Below are positions 45,408 through 56,042 of a stretch of 64,000 nucleotides of DNA, piece by piece. A model generated the notes under the pieces. It made no database searches. It was given only the letters and a program-made list of their open reading frames with translations, and was not told the DNA's origin. Position 1 is the first letter of the stretch. Each line of letters starts with the position of its first letter. The translations under genes and the position numbers were made by a program. The DNA lies in contig NW_012236520.1 of the NCBI RefSeq assembly GCF_000787575.1, positions 62,001-126,000 of the forward strand. The letters are read 5' to 3'. The stretch comes from Acytostelium subglobosum LB1. Taxonomy: Eukaryota > Evosea > Eumycetozoa > Acytosteliales > Acytosteliaceae.

Positions 45408-48400
45408 TTATTGGTTATGTTGATGGATGTTGTTACTGCTGTTGTTGACACTGTTTGATGATCGATGTATCCTGGACTCTTGTACAAGCTTCATTCTCTT
45501 CTCGCGTAGTGTCATCTTGGTGGTAGTGGTCGATGTTGTTGAACCACTGCCATTCTCTGAAGCAGTTGTATCGCCTGGCGACCCATCCTCACCGGTCTGA
45601 GACACGGCAGCTTCCAAATCTGTTGACGAGTATTGTCCTGATGTTCTCTGAGCAAACTGTTGTTCCAGCTTCAACTTGGTGTCTGCAACCTTATGAATGA
45701 CACTCGATGTTATCCTCTCCTCCTGTTCCTTCTCATGCTTCTCAGCCTCAGTCTTCTCAGCAAGAATGGCAGCGACCCATTCATCTCTAGTGTCTCTGTC
45801 ATTTGCACAGATGATCAGCGAGTCTTGGCTGGTAGTAGATATCTTGAGTGCATTCGAGTAGTCTGTTGGACATGATTGATTAATTGAATGTTAGTGATGT
45901 ATACGATGGAATGATTCCAGTTCAAGGACCAAGGCCCAACAAACTTACTTGTAGTATCATCAAGTTCGGACAACCTCAGCTTGGTGAGGACGAAGCTGCG
46001 CTCGAATTGGAGACGGACAGTCTTTTGCTTGCCAAAGAAGGAGCCAGAGGACTTGGTAGGCTTGGTGACGGCCAGAAGATCGTTGAACAGGTAGAGCACC
46101 TTGGGATGCTTCTTGAACTTGGGACTCTCCACCTCAAAGAAGTCACCCTCTTTGACAAAGCGTCGATGTGCCTTTACAACCGTTGACGCGCTCTCACCAT
46201 CCAACTTCTCCTGGATACCTGCCAACTTCATCCTATTCTCAGCATTTCGCTTGGCCTCATTCATCTTCTCAGCCACAGTATTCATCGAGGCAAAGGCCTT
46301 CTCCAATGATTGATAATCACGATGTGATGGCCAGGTATGAGTGATCATCTCTCTAAGTAACAAGCTGTATCTCTGTGTGATTGAATGAGTGTGAGTGAGT
46401 GAGTAAGTGGAATGATTCCAGCCTTTGATGTTGATGTGGGAACATACTGGAATACGTTGGATTGGTCTGATGAGATGGTCCTCGAGTCCTCGCAACTTGA
46501 TCTCTTCGTTCTTCTCTTTGACCTTGTTGAGGTAGGAGCGGAATTTGGGCTGCTTCTGGCATTCGTTCAACACTTCGATGGCGGTCTCATAGTTGATTGA
46601 GTACTGTGAGTAGACCTTGAGGAATGAGCTAAACTTTAGGAAGATGTCTCCAATCTGTGTGTCGGTGTCCCATGCCTTGAGTCTTCTTTGCAACTCTTCC
46701 TTCAACATTGTATTCGTCAAGATAATGCTCTCCAGCTCGCTGCTAAATATCGCTCGCACCTCCTCCTCACTAATGATTGGTGAGCCCTTCTTGATGGCCT
46801 CCCTAAGGTCCTTCAACATGTGCTGTGAAATGTCAAATGAGTTAGCGAGTGAGTTTGGCGTATCATGTGCCGCGGACAACATACATCACGGAGGAACAGG
46901 AGACGCGTCAGGTACTCTTCCTCGGTCTTTGTGATCTCCAGTGCAATGCGCTCTCTGTAGGCATTGTGTCGCTCTGGAATGAAGGAAGGAAGGTGTTAGA
47001 GGCTAGGACATGGTGCCCAACGATGATGTCTTAGATTACTTACCCTTGATACGTTGTCGAGTCCTTTCCAACCATCTTCTAGTCGCTCGTTGTATCTTGA
47101 TTGCAGCACGCACTTCAAGTGATTGTCTGTTGGCATTGCTGTTCAATGGTATTGCTACTGCACATGTGGATGATGGTGATGGTGATGATGGCGTTGATGG
47201 CGTTGTTGGCGCAGATTGGGTGGTGGCAGGTGTTGATGATGGCGATGATATGAGTGAGTCTGTACACTTGATATCACTCAATGTCGATTGAACGACTTGA
47301 GTTTGTGAAGGTGTCGCGGGTGTGATTGGCGTTGTCGATGTTGGTGTTGCTGGCGTAGTTGGTGTTGTCAATGGAGTCGATGGCGTGATTGGTGTTGATG
47401 GTTGGCTGATTGATTGCGCTGGCGTCTTGTCAGGAGAGTTGGGTGGAGTGGCTAATGTTACAACAGGTGATGATTGTGTTGGGGACTGAGCTGGGTCAGT
47501 GGCAGGGATGGGGATGGGGATGAGTGGCGTGGACTCCACTGTAGGAGAAACAGCAACAAAGGTGTCTGGCGATGTGGCCAACACATCATCCTTGACCTTG
47601 ATCTCCTCAGCGATCGACTCGAGCATTGGAACTGATTGCGCCTGTGTCTGTGGCTGGGGCTGAGGCTGTGGCTGTGGCTTTGGCTGTGGCTTGGGTGAAT
47701 GATGAGGCAGGATTGTTGGATTGATGGTGTAGCTCCTGGCACGACCTTGGAGCTGTTGTACAACGCTTTGTGATGGTGATGGATGCACCATAGGAGAGGA
47801 GGAGGATGGTGATGATGTGGCTGATGTATCTACATTGTTGGTTGGAACTGGAATGGAGGTTGTTGGAGCAGGGCTCTTGTATGGACTGCTTGGTAATCGT
47901 ACAGAGTTGAATTGTTGGCGATATTGAGCGCGGTTGATCGATGTCGACGTCAGGTCTGTTGTGCTACTCGCTTGTTGATTGATAAGTAGTGATGATGGTC
48001 TGCCTGGTGCTGTGCTATATCGCGATGGTGTCGATGATGACGATGATGATGACGAGGTTGATGCGAATGAGTTCCACTTGTTCAATATATCCTTGAATGA
48101 GCTGCCACTGTCATTGTTGCTGCCTGTCTCGATGGTAGTGTTATTGGCAAGTGATGATGAGGGAGATGGAGGGGTTGGTGGAGGTGGCGAGGCCGGGCTT
48201 GGACTGCCAGGACTTGGCGGCGCGTTTGGTGCCAACGGGGAAGTGAGAGAAGAGAATGAATGAGAGTATTGTCTGCTGGTAAAGTTGGTGTACATCTTGC
48301 TGCTGTTCCTGTTGGGTGTGGCTGGTGTTGCCGATGATGGTGTCGTAGTCGTCGTGGAGATTGATGTGGAAGTGCTGGCAGAAGTGGAGGTAGATGTGGT

Positions 48401-49143
48401 GTGTGGCTGGACAACAACTGGACATGATGATGCTTCGGTTGCATGTTGGAGTAGTGCCTTTGTCTCCTCCACAGTGTGTTCAGTTCCCTTGCGTGGTGAT
48501 TGACTCCTTTGTACTACTTCCAATCTTTTGCGCTCTCTGATTGTGAACATGGCCAACATTTGTTCTGCCTCCAACATCTCCTCTTCACTGAACGACTCTT
48601 GTGTGGCGTCCACAGTTGGCCAATCAACCGAGAACTCGTATTGTGTATCAGCGTTGGCGATCTAAAAGTGTGACAGTGTGGCGTGTGAGTGGCTTGGAGT
48701 GGCGGGTGGGTAGCGTGAGTGGCGTCACGCGCCACACATGTGTGGCAGTTGGCACCTACCTTGCATAGCGACTCTAGACATTCAATGATTCGCCTGATGT
48801 TGGTGTAGGATGGACTCTCTGTTTGGAGATCAGCTGATGTGAATCGCTTGTGGCGTGGCACGCCAACATCGGCACAGGCCTGTAGGAAGAATGATATGTT
48901 CTCACCATTCTTAAACTGTACGATACGATTGGGTGCCAATGGATCAGGTATGGATATGCGTGGCATCAGACGAGGTGATATCGTCTGCATTATTCTACAC
49001 AACAACACTCCATCCCTTAGCAATTGGATGAAACTTGTATGAGCCACTGATGCCCCGTCCAAACTAATCTCCAACGATGCTTCAATCCATCTGATCGCGG
49101 CCCTCTTTTGACAAAGATATACGATGGCCTTTTGATTAGTCAT
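45408..49143 (-). CDS. RhoGEF with calponin-homology, IQ, DH and PH domains
   Basis: Six exons: 49143-48760, 48661-47044, 46973-46885, 46822-46448, 46372-45949 and 45862-45408, giving 1114 aa. CH domain at residues 10-130 (AAIRWIEASLEISL, LRDGVLLCRIM, FKNGENISFFLQAC). A Thr/Ser/Pro-rich linker fills about 150-640. An IQ motif (AAIKIQRATRRWLERTRQR) ends near 667. The DH domain (about 675-870) has TKTEEEYLTRLLFLRD and LEDHLIRPIQRIPRYSLLL, the conserved DH helix. The PH domain (about 895-1010) has VLYLFNDLLAVTKP and DEWVAAILAEK. It would load GTP on Rac/Rho proteins and link them to actin via CH and calmodulin via IQ. Confidence 0.9.
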
Positions 49144-49518
49144 GTAATATTTGATTGATTATGTATATGTATGAGTGTAGTTAGATAGAAATGATGATTA
49201 TGATTGATTGATCGATGAGTAAGAAGAAGGAAGTAAGTTGTAGACTAGAGGACAGTCTGGCACTCATACCCACAAACTGTTGTCTTTGATCAGTGAGCCC
49301 TCTCTGATCACAAAAACTGACCACGACCCCCACAAAGGTGCCAAATTCAAACAAAATGGGTCTAAAATCGAGATTTACCCATCTCAAAGGGGTGATCACA
49401 ACCGTCTTTAGTGTGTGTGAGAGTGCACTGAATGATTAGATGAACCGAATTGATTGACACTACTCCTCCCACACACATGTTTATTTGTTCCCAATTAATC
49501 AATCAATCAATCAAATGA
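49144..49518. other. Tandem spacer, no gene seen
   Basis: RhoGEF promoter side. An imperfect inverted pair (atgggt...acccat) flanks 49357-49382, and TCAA repeats lie near 49498-49512. Confidence 0.55.
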
Positions 49519-51232
49519 TCATCCATAACGCATCGGGAAACAATTATCGACCCATAAATTAACAGCATCGATATCCATGAATCCGAATGAATTGATTGGT
49601 ATGATTTCGGTTGAGGATGATGATGATGGTGAACTGTGATATCGAAAGTATGTACGATCGGACAATCTAAGTAGTGGTAGTACATGGCCAATGTTGAGCT
49701 CCAAGATCAGTGATCGAATGGATGTGGGCAGCTGTTTGAATAGTCGATTCTTGGCAAAGATCTTGTCCACACTCACAGTCAAGTGATTGAGTGATGGTCG
49801 CAGTGACAGAAATATGCCTTTGTCCGTGCTCCACCAATGTTGTGTGGCCACATTCAAACTCAACCATGTCACCGATTGAGGAATGCTGTCTGGTCTCATG
49901 CCCATACAACCCTTCAACTCGAGTCGCCTGATTGAGTTCGGAAGACATTTAGCGTTCGATAATTTGAATTGACAGCCATCCAGCGCCAACTTCTCGATAC
50001 CAAAGGGGATCGGGTTAATGACGGACATCATGTCGAAGCGGCCAGATGGTTGCGACATCCTAAAGCACTTCAATGTGACCATAGGGAATGGCGAGAGATC
50101 TTGAACATGCTCGCCAGTTTTGATGTACAGTCCCGTCAAAGATGGGTAGCGCGTTGGGTTAAAGTTACTTCGCGAAGTGTAGTCTGTGATCCAGAGCTTG
50201 CGCAGGTTGGGGTAGGGCCCGGAAGGAACGAATGATCTGACATGAAGTCGCTGCAGGGGCGTGTGGTCCAGTCGTGTCGAGAAGAATGATGGCAAGTAGA
50301 TCTCGGTTAAGCTGCTCGGCAGCGTATTCAACTCCATATCATACATGTGAATACTAATTGACAGGTCGAGCGAGGTGAGTGAAGGCGGCAACACACCATT
50401 GATCGATTGTTTGAAGTCGCGACCAAACATAATTGTCTTGACTGATGCGGGTAGTGTATTCGGTCCAATAACCTGATTGAACAAATCATTGAATGTGATG
50501 GATTCGATGGTGTCAGGCCAGGAGTGATCGGCTATAGGTTGATTCCAAGTTGAACTATAGATGACCAATTTCCTCAAGCCTGTTGGTAGTACATTGTCAA
50601 GTGAACGATGACAGAATATCGAGAGACTGTTGGTTATACGAGCAGGGAGGTGACTGCGATCAAGTGCTCGACACGACTTGTTCAGGTTCAAGTCCAAGTC
50701 ATGTACACTTTGTACATTATGCATTGTGAATGGTTCGTTTGAATTGATATGCAAGCTGACTTTGACTGACCTCCAAGCCAAGTCTGCCAGTAGCTCACAT
50801 ACCCTCTCAGGTACCTGACCCTGGGCCAGACTTGATGTTATCCGTACACTCCTTAGACTTGGTTTGCTCAACTCTTGTTCAAGTCGATCTGTTGTGTAAT
50901 GTCGGTGTCAGTGATTGATTGACCGATTGAATGTGGAATAGTTCCAAGTCACACTCACTTAAGGCATTAGGATCATCGAAGTTTGTACTTATTACTTTGT
51001 GGTAGTTGTCGTATTGATTGTGTAGGATAGTGATGTATGATCTGAGGTGGAAGTCATCACGATCCTTCATGTCCAAAATGACATTGTTGTTGTTGTTGAT
51101 GACAACAAAGTTGAGGTAACTGTTTCTTTGTTCAAACAACCTCTTGCACACCAATGATAAGAACAATCTATCAACTATTCCATCAAGCCATGATACTATA
51201 TTGCCAAGAACTGTTGATGGTAATAACTCCAT
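49519..51232 (-). CDS. F-box-like/FNIP-repeat protein, intact copy
   Basis: Two exons: 51232-50959 and 50888-49519, giving 547 aa. The N-terminus is F-box-like (LLPSTVLGNIVSWLDGIVDRLFLSLVCKRLFEQR). The repeat region has FNIP-type units such as LPASVKTIMFGRDFKQSING and LPPSLTSLDLS with the spacing of about 22 residues, more degenerate than in the 24.6-26.7 kb paralogue. A role as substrate adaptor of an SCF-type ubiquitin ligase is inferred only from the family layout. GC is clearly higher than in the other FNIP gene. Confidence 0.78.
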
Positions 51233-51569
51233 CCTACACTTGATGTGAGGCTGTGTGTGTGTGTGTGTGTGTGTATTGGGTGAGTGTATTTGTATTTGAT
51301 TGATTGATCGATGGAGTGAGTGAAGGGGTGTTGTCTGTAATGCAAAGTGATAAATCAGTGATTCAATCAAATAATAGTGAAGTGTAGTTCGAGATTGCCC
51401 ATAATCAATGATTGACTTCCTTATTAATAAGGATCTTCTCCTTCTGATTGAGGATCATAAATATATGTGTTTAAATTAGTTATACATGTTCTTACTCAAT
51501 CAATCATTATTATTTCCCTTGGTTTCCAACTTAAGTATATTATATATATACTTACTAATTACTCTTATA
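51233..51569. other. Divergent spacer
   Basis: Between the FNIP gene and the IPT/TIG gene. Contains a (TG)n microsatellite at 51252-51274 and an AT-rich promoter block. No gene seen. Confidence 0.6.
51252..51274 (+). repeat. (TG)n microsatellite
   Basis: About eleven TG units directly upstream of the F-box/FNIP gene start. Confidence 0.9.
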
Positions 51570-53130
51570 ATGATATCATCATTTATCTATATCTTATTGT
51601 TGGGATTATCCCTGAATTTTATTAATGGACGTATGTTCTCTCCAATCAATCATTCATTCAATCAAACAAATAAACTAACATACTTAAAATAGAGGAAATA
51701 TCCTCCATTTATTATCTTCCAAATGGAAGGGCATCTGTGAATGGAACTGGCCTCTCATCAGTGTCCAATGTGTTTGTGAGACAACATTTGAATGGTGGAG
51801 GTGAGATCTTGAGAAACTTGACCATCATGAACAAGACTGATGTGAATATTCTCGTTGGATTCAATCAGACCATATCTGTGTTCAATGGTGAGATAGACCT
51901 TTGTGATGCCTCAAATAATTGTACAACATATCAATGGAATCCTGTCATTATTACATCAGTCAACTCAATACCAACTGAAGGAGGTGTGATCTCAGTATCT
52001 GGAGAGTACCTTCTGCAAAGCAACTATTCAACTCCAAACACTTTGGAGTTTGGCTCATTCATCATTCTCAATGAGACTCGATCAAATAACAATGGTACAA
52101 TCAGCATGTACAACATGACAACAAGCAATGCCGAGATGATCCCAACAAGATCCACCAATATCTTGATAACAATCAGGGGTACACAATATCAACAATTGAT
52201 GAACTTCAAAGGTATGTTACTCACTCATCTGGGTTGATAAAACTATACAATTAGAATAATATTGACATTCAATCATACTAGATCCAAATATTACATCTGT
52301 TAGATTGGACTGGTTCCAACAACAACTTGTCATCAATGGAAGTAGTTTTGGATCAACGAAGGATGATATCAGTGTCATGATCAATGGAAGCCAAGGTGCA
52401 TTGATCAACTCTTTCACCAAACATAAACAAGTTATTGTTAACATTAGCCAAGGTCGAGGATATCAACCCATTTTCATCAGTCCAACTTCACTCAACATTA
52501 GTCTACTGATCCAGAATACAACTTCAAACAAATATTTATTATCTCTAAGTAAGTATTCTTTTATAATTGAATGATTGATTGAATGAATATTAATATTACT
52601 TCTTAGGACCCATTATTGATTATATTACACCATGTCCTTCTGAAGGTGGTCAGGTAACTATATCTGGATTATATCTTGATGTTGGACGCTACCCAGATAC
52701 ATTATCAAGTCAAATCATTATTGGAGATTATTCTCAATGTATGAATCTATTCAATCTTGGCAATGATGGAACTACTTTAGTATGCACAATGCAACCCTAT
52801 ATCAAGAATAGTCCAACTATTCTAAAGGCTCAAGTTATAATCAATGGATATGAATCTGACATCTCATATGGATTTTATTACAGTGTGGACGGTGATGATG
52901 GTCGAGACTCAGTTCCAATCTGGTGGATAATTGTACCTATTGTAGTTGGATGCATCTGGATCTTTGCCCTGTCTGGAATAATATTTATACTCTGCCAAAG
53001 AAGAAAGAGAGGAGTTATGAACAAGGTAGATCACCATCACATTGAACCCAAACCTGAGGTCCACGAAGAACCAGCCTCTCTCGCTGCCAATGAAGTCACT
53101 CCAGGGTCACCAGATGATCTGGATTTCTAA
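51570..53130 (+). CDS. IPT/TIG-domain single-pass membrane protein (Tgr-like)
   Basis: Four exons: 51570-51630, 51693-52211, 52282-52548 and 52607-53130, giving 456 aa. Exon 1 encodes a signal peptide (MISSFIYILLLGLSLNFING). The ectodomain has at least two IPT/TIG signatures, SVNSIPTEGGVISVSGEYL and YITPCPSEGGQVTISGLYL, plus many N-glycosylation sites. One membrane helix (WWIIVPIVVGCIWIFALSG, about residues 390-412) is followed by a basic stop-transfer RRKRG and a short acidic tail. In dictyostelids such proteins include the Tgr family used in cell adhesion and kin recognition; membership is by layout only. It is shorter than TgrB1/TgrC1. Confidence 0.82.
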
Positions 53131-53756
53131 AGATACAATGTAACTTAATTTTATTAAAATTATTTTATGATCAATGATATGATGATCATCAATAACAAGG
53201 TTGTGTATTGTGGATTGATTGAAACAGCTCCATTTCTGATTTTGCAGCCAGTGTTGGTGATAGTTGGCTTAGATGCTAGGTTCTCATTATTATGCTCCAA
53301 GAATAGAGTTCCACTAGTACATTTAATGTCCACTTGGCTAGGAGTAGAGATTGAATCGGCGAATGTAGTGTTGGTGATTGTGGCGTTTGCACCTGGTAAA
53401 AATGTAATTTGTCCTTCATTTACATTATTGCCCATGAATAGAGATGAATCAAATGAACCCTGTCCGCCATCCAAATAAAATATTGAGAATTGTGTAAATA
53501 ATTGAATGAAATAACTATTCTGGACGATTAGATTGGATTCAGAGAGGAAGAAAACTCCACCAGGTGTGCTCAGTCCTTTGAATGTTGAGCTGATTATGGT
53601 GAGATTGTAGATGCCTTGCCAGAGGAATATGCCACCACCATCAACAATTATTCTTGATAAGTAAACGTTTCCAGATTTAATGGAGAGTACCTTCTGGCCA
53701 TATGTTTGAGCATTCATATGTAGCAATGTGTCCTCAATGAAGATGGAGAGTTGAGG

Positions 53757-53764
53757 GTTTGTAG
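53757..53764. repeat. Target site duplication GTTTGTAG, left
   Basis: Eight bases identical to 54500-54507, directly abutting the inverted repeat. Eight bases is the hAT size. Confidence 0.92.
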
Positions 53765-54499
53765 CAGTGTTTGAGACCGAGTTCGGATATCCGACTAACC
53801 GAGACCGAATAAACCGAACCGGACCTTTTACCAATCCGAAGGAAGTTCAATTATTCGAACCGACCAGCTGTTTTTTTAATCAAAACCGGATCGAATAACC
53901 GAGGGTGAGACAGTGCATTTTCACTCTAGTGAACAACACAAGTCTCATTTCTTTGAAACTTAAAATAATAGTATTGATAGAAATGACCAAATGGCTTCCT
54001 TTGGACATCTTCTTGATCCTAATGATTATCAACCACAGACAGGCATTGTTAGTAGTGGACTAGTCTTGGTTGGTTCAATATCATGTTTCCATCCAATACT
54101 GTACTTCTTTGTAGTCTCTGTTGAAGTTGATGATGTCACCTTGGTGGATGTTGTTGTTGTCTGGGTTGAAGCAGGATGATGAAACAATCAGTTGCAGGAT
54201 ACATGAAGCTCTAATTGGAGACGAGATATCGAGGAAAACAAAAGCCTTTTCGATGAATCAGATCAAAAAATAACATTTTTGTCTTACTGAGTGTACATAC
54301 TGTACGTATTCATGAGCAGTGTAGTACCGGTTAATCGGTTTTCCGGTCGAATATCGGTTAAAGGCGATATTCGGGTAACCGAGCTCGTTTTCAATCTTGG
54401 ATCATCCACACGACCGAGTAAGGAATTATTCGAACCGAATGATATTGATATCTCGTTTATTTGAACCGAGTAGTATAATATTCTCGGTCTCAAACACTG
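53765..54499. mobile_element. Non-autonomous hAT-superfamily DNA transposon
   Basis: 735 bases with perfect 17-bp terminal inverted repeats, CAGTGTTTGAGACCGAG at 53765-53781 and its reverse complement at 54483-54499, flanked by an 8-bp duplication. The CAGTG start, short inverted repeats and 8-bp duplication are hAT hallmarks. Subterminal regions are crowded with ACCGA/TCGGT motifs, likely transposase-binding sites. The longest internal frames are about 60 aa, so it cannot encode a transposase. Perfect ends and duplication suggest a fairly recent insertion. It lies inside an exon of a beta-helix gene. Confidence 0.92.
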
Positions 54500-54507
54500 G
54501 TTTGTAG
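54500..54507. repeat. Target site duplication GTTTGTAG, right
   Basis: Second copy of the 8-bp duplication of the hAT element. Confidence 0.92.
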
Positions 54508-55217
54508 AGTTTATAACATTTCCAAAGTGATTGATACTTGATGAGAGAATGTTGATATTGAGGGGATGGGTAGAATTGTCAGGGGATTGTGATGAGTTGA
54601 TCCAGATGAGTTGGGGAGTTGGGTTGGCTGGATTGGGGGATATGGTGCAGTTCCATATTGTGATATCAATATTGGCATTCTGATTCATTTGAATCAAGGT
54701 ATCCAAATTCGGTATTGTAAAGGTGTTGAGGTTGATCGTGGTTGGGGTGAGACATGGACTCGAACTACTGGTATCAAAGTTGACAAAAGGTATGGAAGAT
54801 GTGATGATTATTTGATTATCGTTGGCAGTTGGGATGCCGTCAAGTGTGAGGTTGAGTCCACAAACGTTGATGGTTGGCTGAGTGTAGTTGCCTGGTGCAA
54901 ATCCTATGTTTAACTGAGTTTGTTTGGTTGGGATATGATTGGGCGAAACTATGGAGTGCAGCCTGCAATGATTGGCATGCTTCATTCTGTGAATGTCCAC
55001 AAATGATCGATGTGTTTGGGGAATTAAGATGGGTCCACTGGACGAAGCCCTCATCTAGCCCAATCATAAAAATCAGTTACAGGGTGGTGGATGAAACATA
55101 ATATTTGCAGCTATCATATATGGTACAATGTCAGGAGGATCTTGAGTGTAGGATGAAGTATAATAGGATCTCTTTGTCTTTTTCTTTGAGGTCTTGTCGA
55201 TCTTTGCATACCATTCA

Positions 55218-55871
55218 TCATCCCAGGGATATGTATTGAGGCCAATTCAAACCAAGCTCATTGGCCAGGTACCGAGCAAAGCGTTGACAATTGGCTTGGG
55301 AACTCCATTGTGATTTACCATTACATTCATTCTGAATAAAGTTACTAAATACCTTTGAACCAAAGGACACCAAATTGTTTGGGTCTGTACTCTCAAGTAG
55401 ATATTGTCGTTGTAAAGCATCAACCATAGGCAACTCTGACTTTGCTCGACCAAGTAAAGTGACTCTAAATGTTTCACGAGACCTTGTTCGGTAGCCTGCA
55501 CAGAGATAACATATATCTTCGTTGCTTTTGACCAAATGAAGCTCAACTCCAGTCACATGGTAATCATTTGATTCAGCTCTTATATCAATAATGATTGAAT
55601 AATGAGTATTGGTCAAAGGATCTTTGGTAGGGTATCTGACCAAGTATGAAGCTTTGCAAAGACTGGAGAGATAGACTTCTTTCTCATTTGGCGATGGGAA
55701 TTTTGATTCAATCCGCGGAATATGTTGAAATCGGCTCCTATATTCACCATCTTCTTGTCTAGATCCTTTACCCTAATAAATAATTATTATTAGTTTGATT
55801 AATTAGCTTTGTTTGGTGTGAATAAAGTATATTTATCTTACAATTTGGAAGATTGATAGAATTATTCCCAT
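55218..55871 (-). CDS. Orphan protein with C-terminal NCQ-type motif
   Basis: Two exons: 55871-55842 (MGIILSIFQI) and 55772-55218, giving 194 aa. The first exon is very short and the join is in phase 0 with good splice sites (gtaaga...attag). The middle has DYHVTGVELHLVKSNEDICYLC. The C-terminus, SQANCQRFARYLANELGLNW, resembles the NCQxFa-L-eLG motif that carries the cysteine-containing helix of papain-like or LRAT-like folds, but a matching catalytic His is not proven. No family can be assigned with confidence. It lies upstream of the broken beta-helix gene in the same orientation. Confidence 0.6.
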
Positions 55872-56042
55872 TATTATTATTCTTATTATTATCTAAATTG
55901 AATATATGAATGAATGATTAGTATTGGTGGTGTTTATCAGGACCTGATCCTTTTTATTAAAATAAATAAATAAATATTATTATTAATTATCCAACAAGAG
56001 ATGGAACTGATTATTCAGTACAGAGTGAGTGTATTATATGTA

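Larger units (their letters stand above)
53160..55054 (-). pseudogene. Beta-helix (pectin-lyase-like) surface protein gene, split by a transposon
   Basis: The 5' part lies at about 55067-54500 and the 3' part at 53764-53160. They encode a secreted right-handed beta-helix protein (ACQSLQAALHSF, IGFAPGNYTQPTINVCGLNLTLDG, then GNVYLSRIIVDGGGIFLWQGIYNLTIISSTFKG split across lines of repeats) ending in a hydrophobic tail TLLLMIIISLIIK, a possible GPI or membrane anchor. A 735-base hAT-type element plus 8-base duplication interrupts it; leaving those out, the two parts read on in the same frame (NSTN then PQLSIF). A second frame change lies near 54900-54920, so the gene has at least two lesions. 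First exon and signal peptide not located. Confidence 0.75.

Noticed and set aside
49255-49275. TACCCACAA resembling the Dictyostelium upstream element of small RNAs
   Set aside because: No recognisable small RNA or TTTT terminator at the expected distance; such 9-mers also occur elsewhere in the window.
53991-54179. 62-codon frame inside the hAT element
   Set aside because: Too short and Val-rich; no zinc finger or catalytic motif of a transposase.
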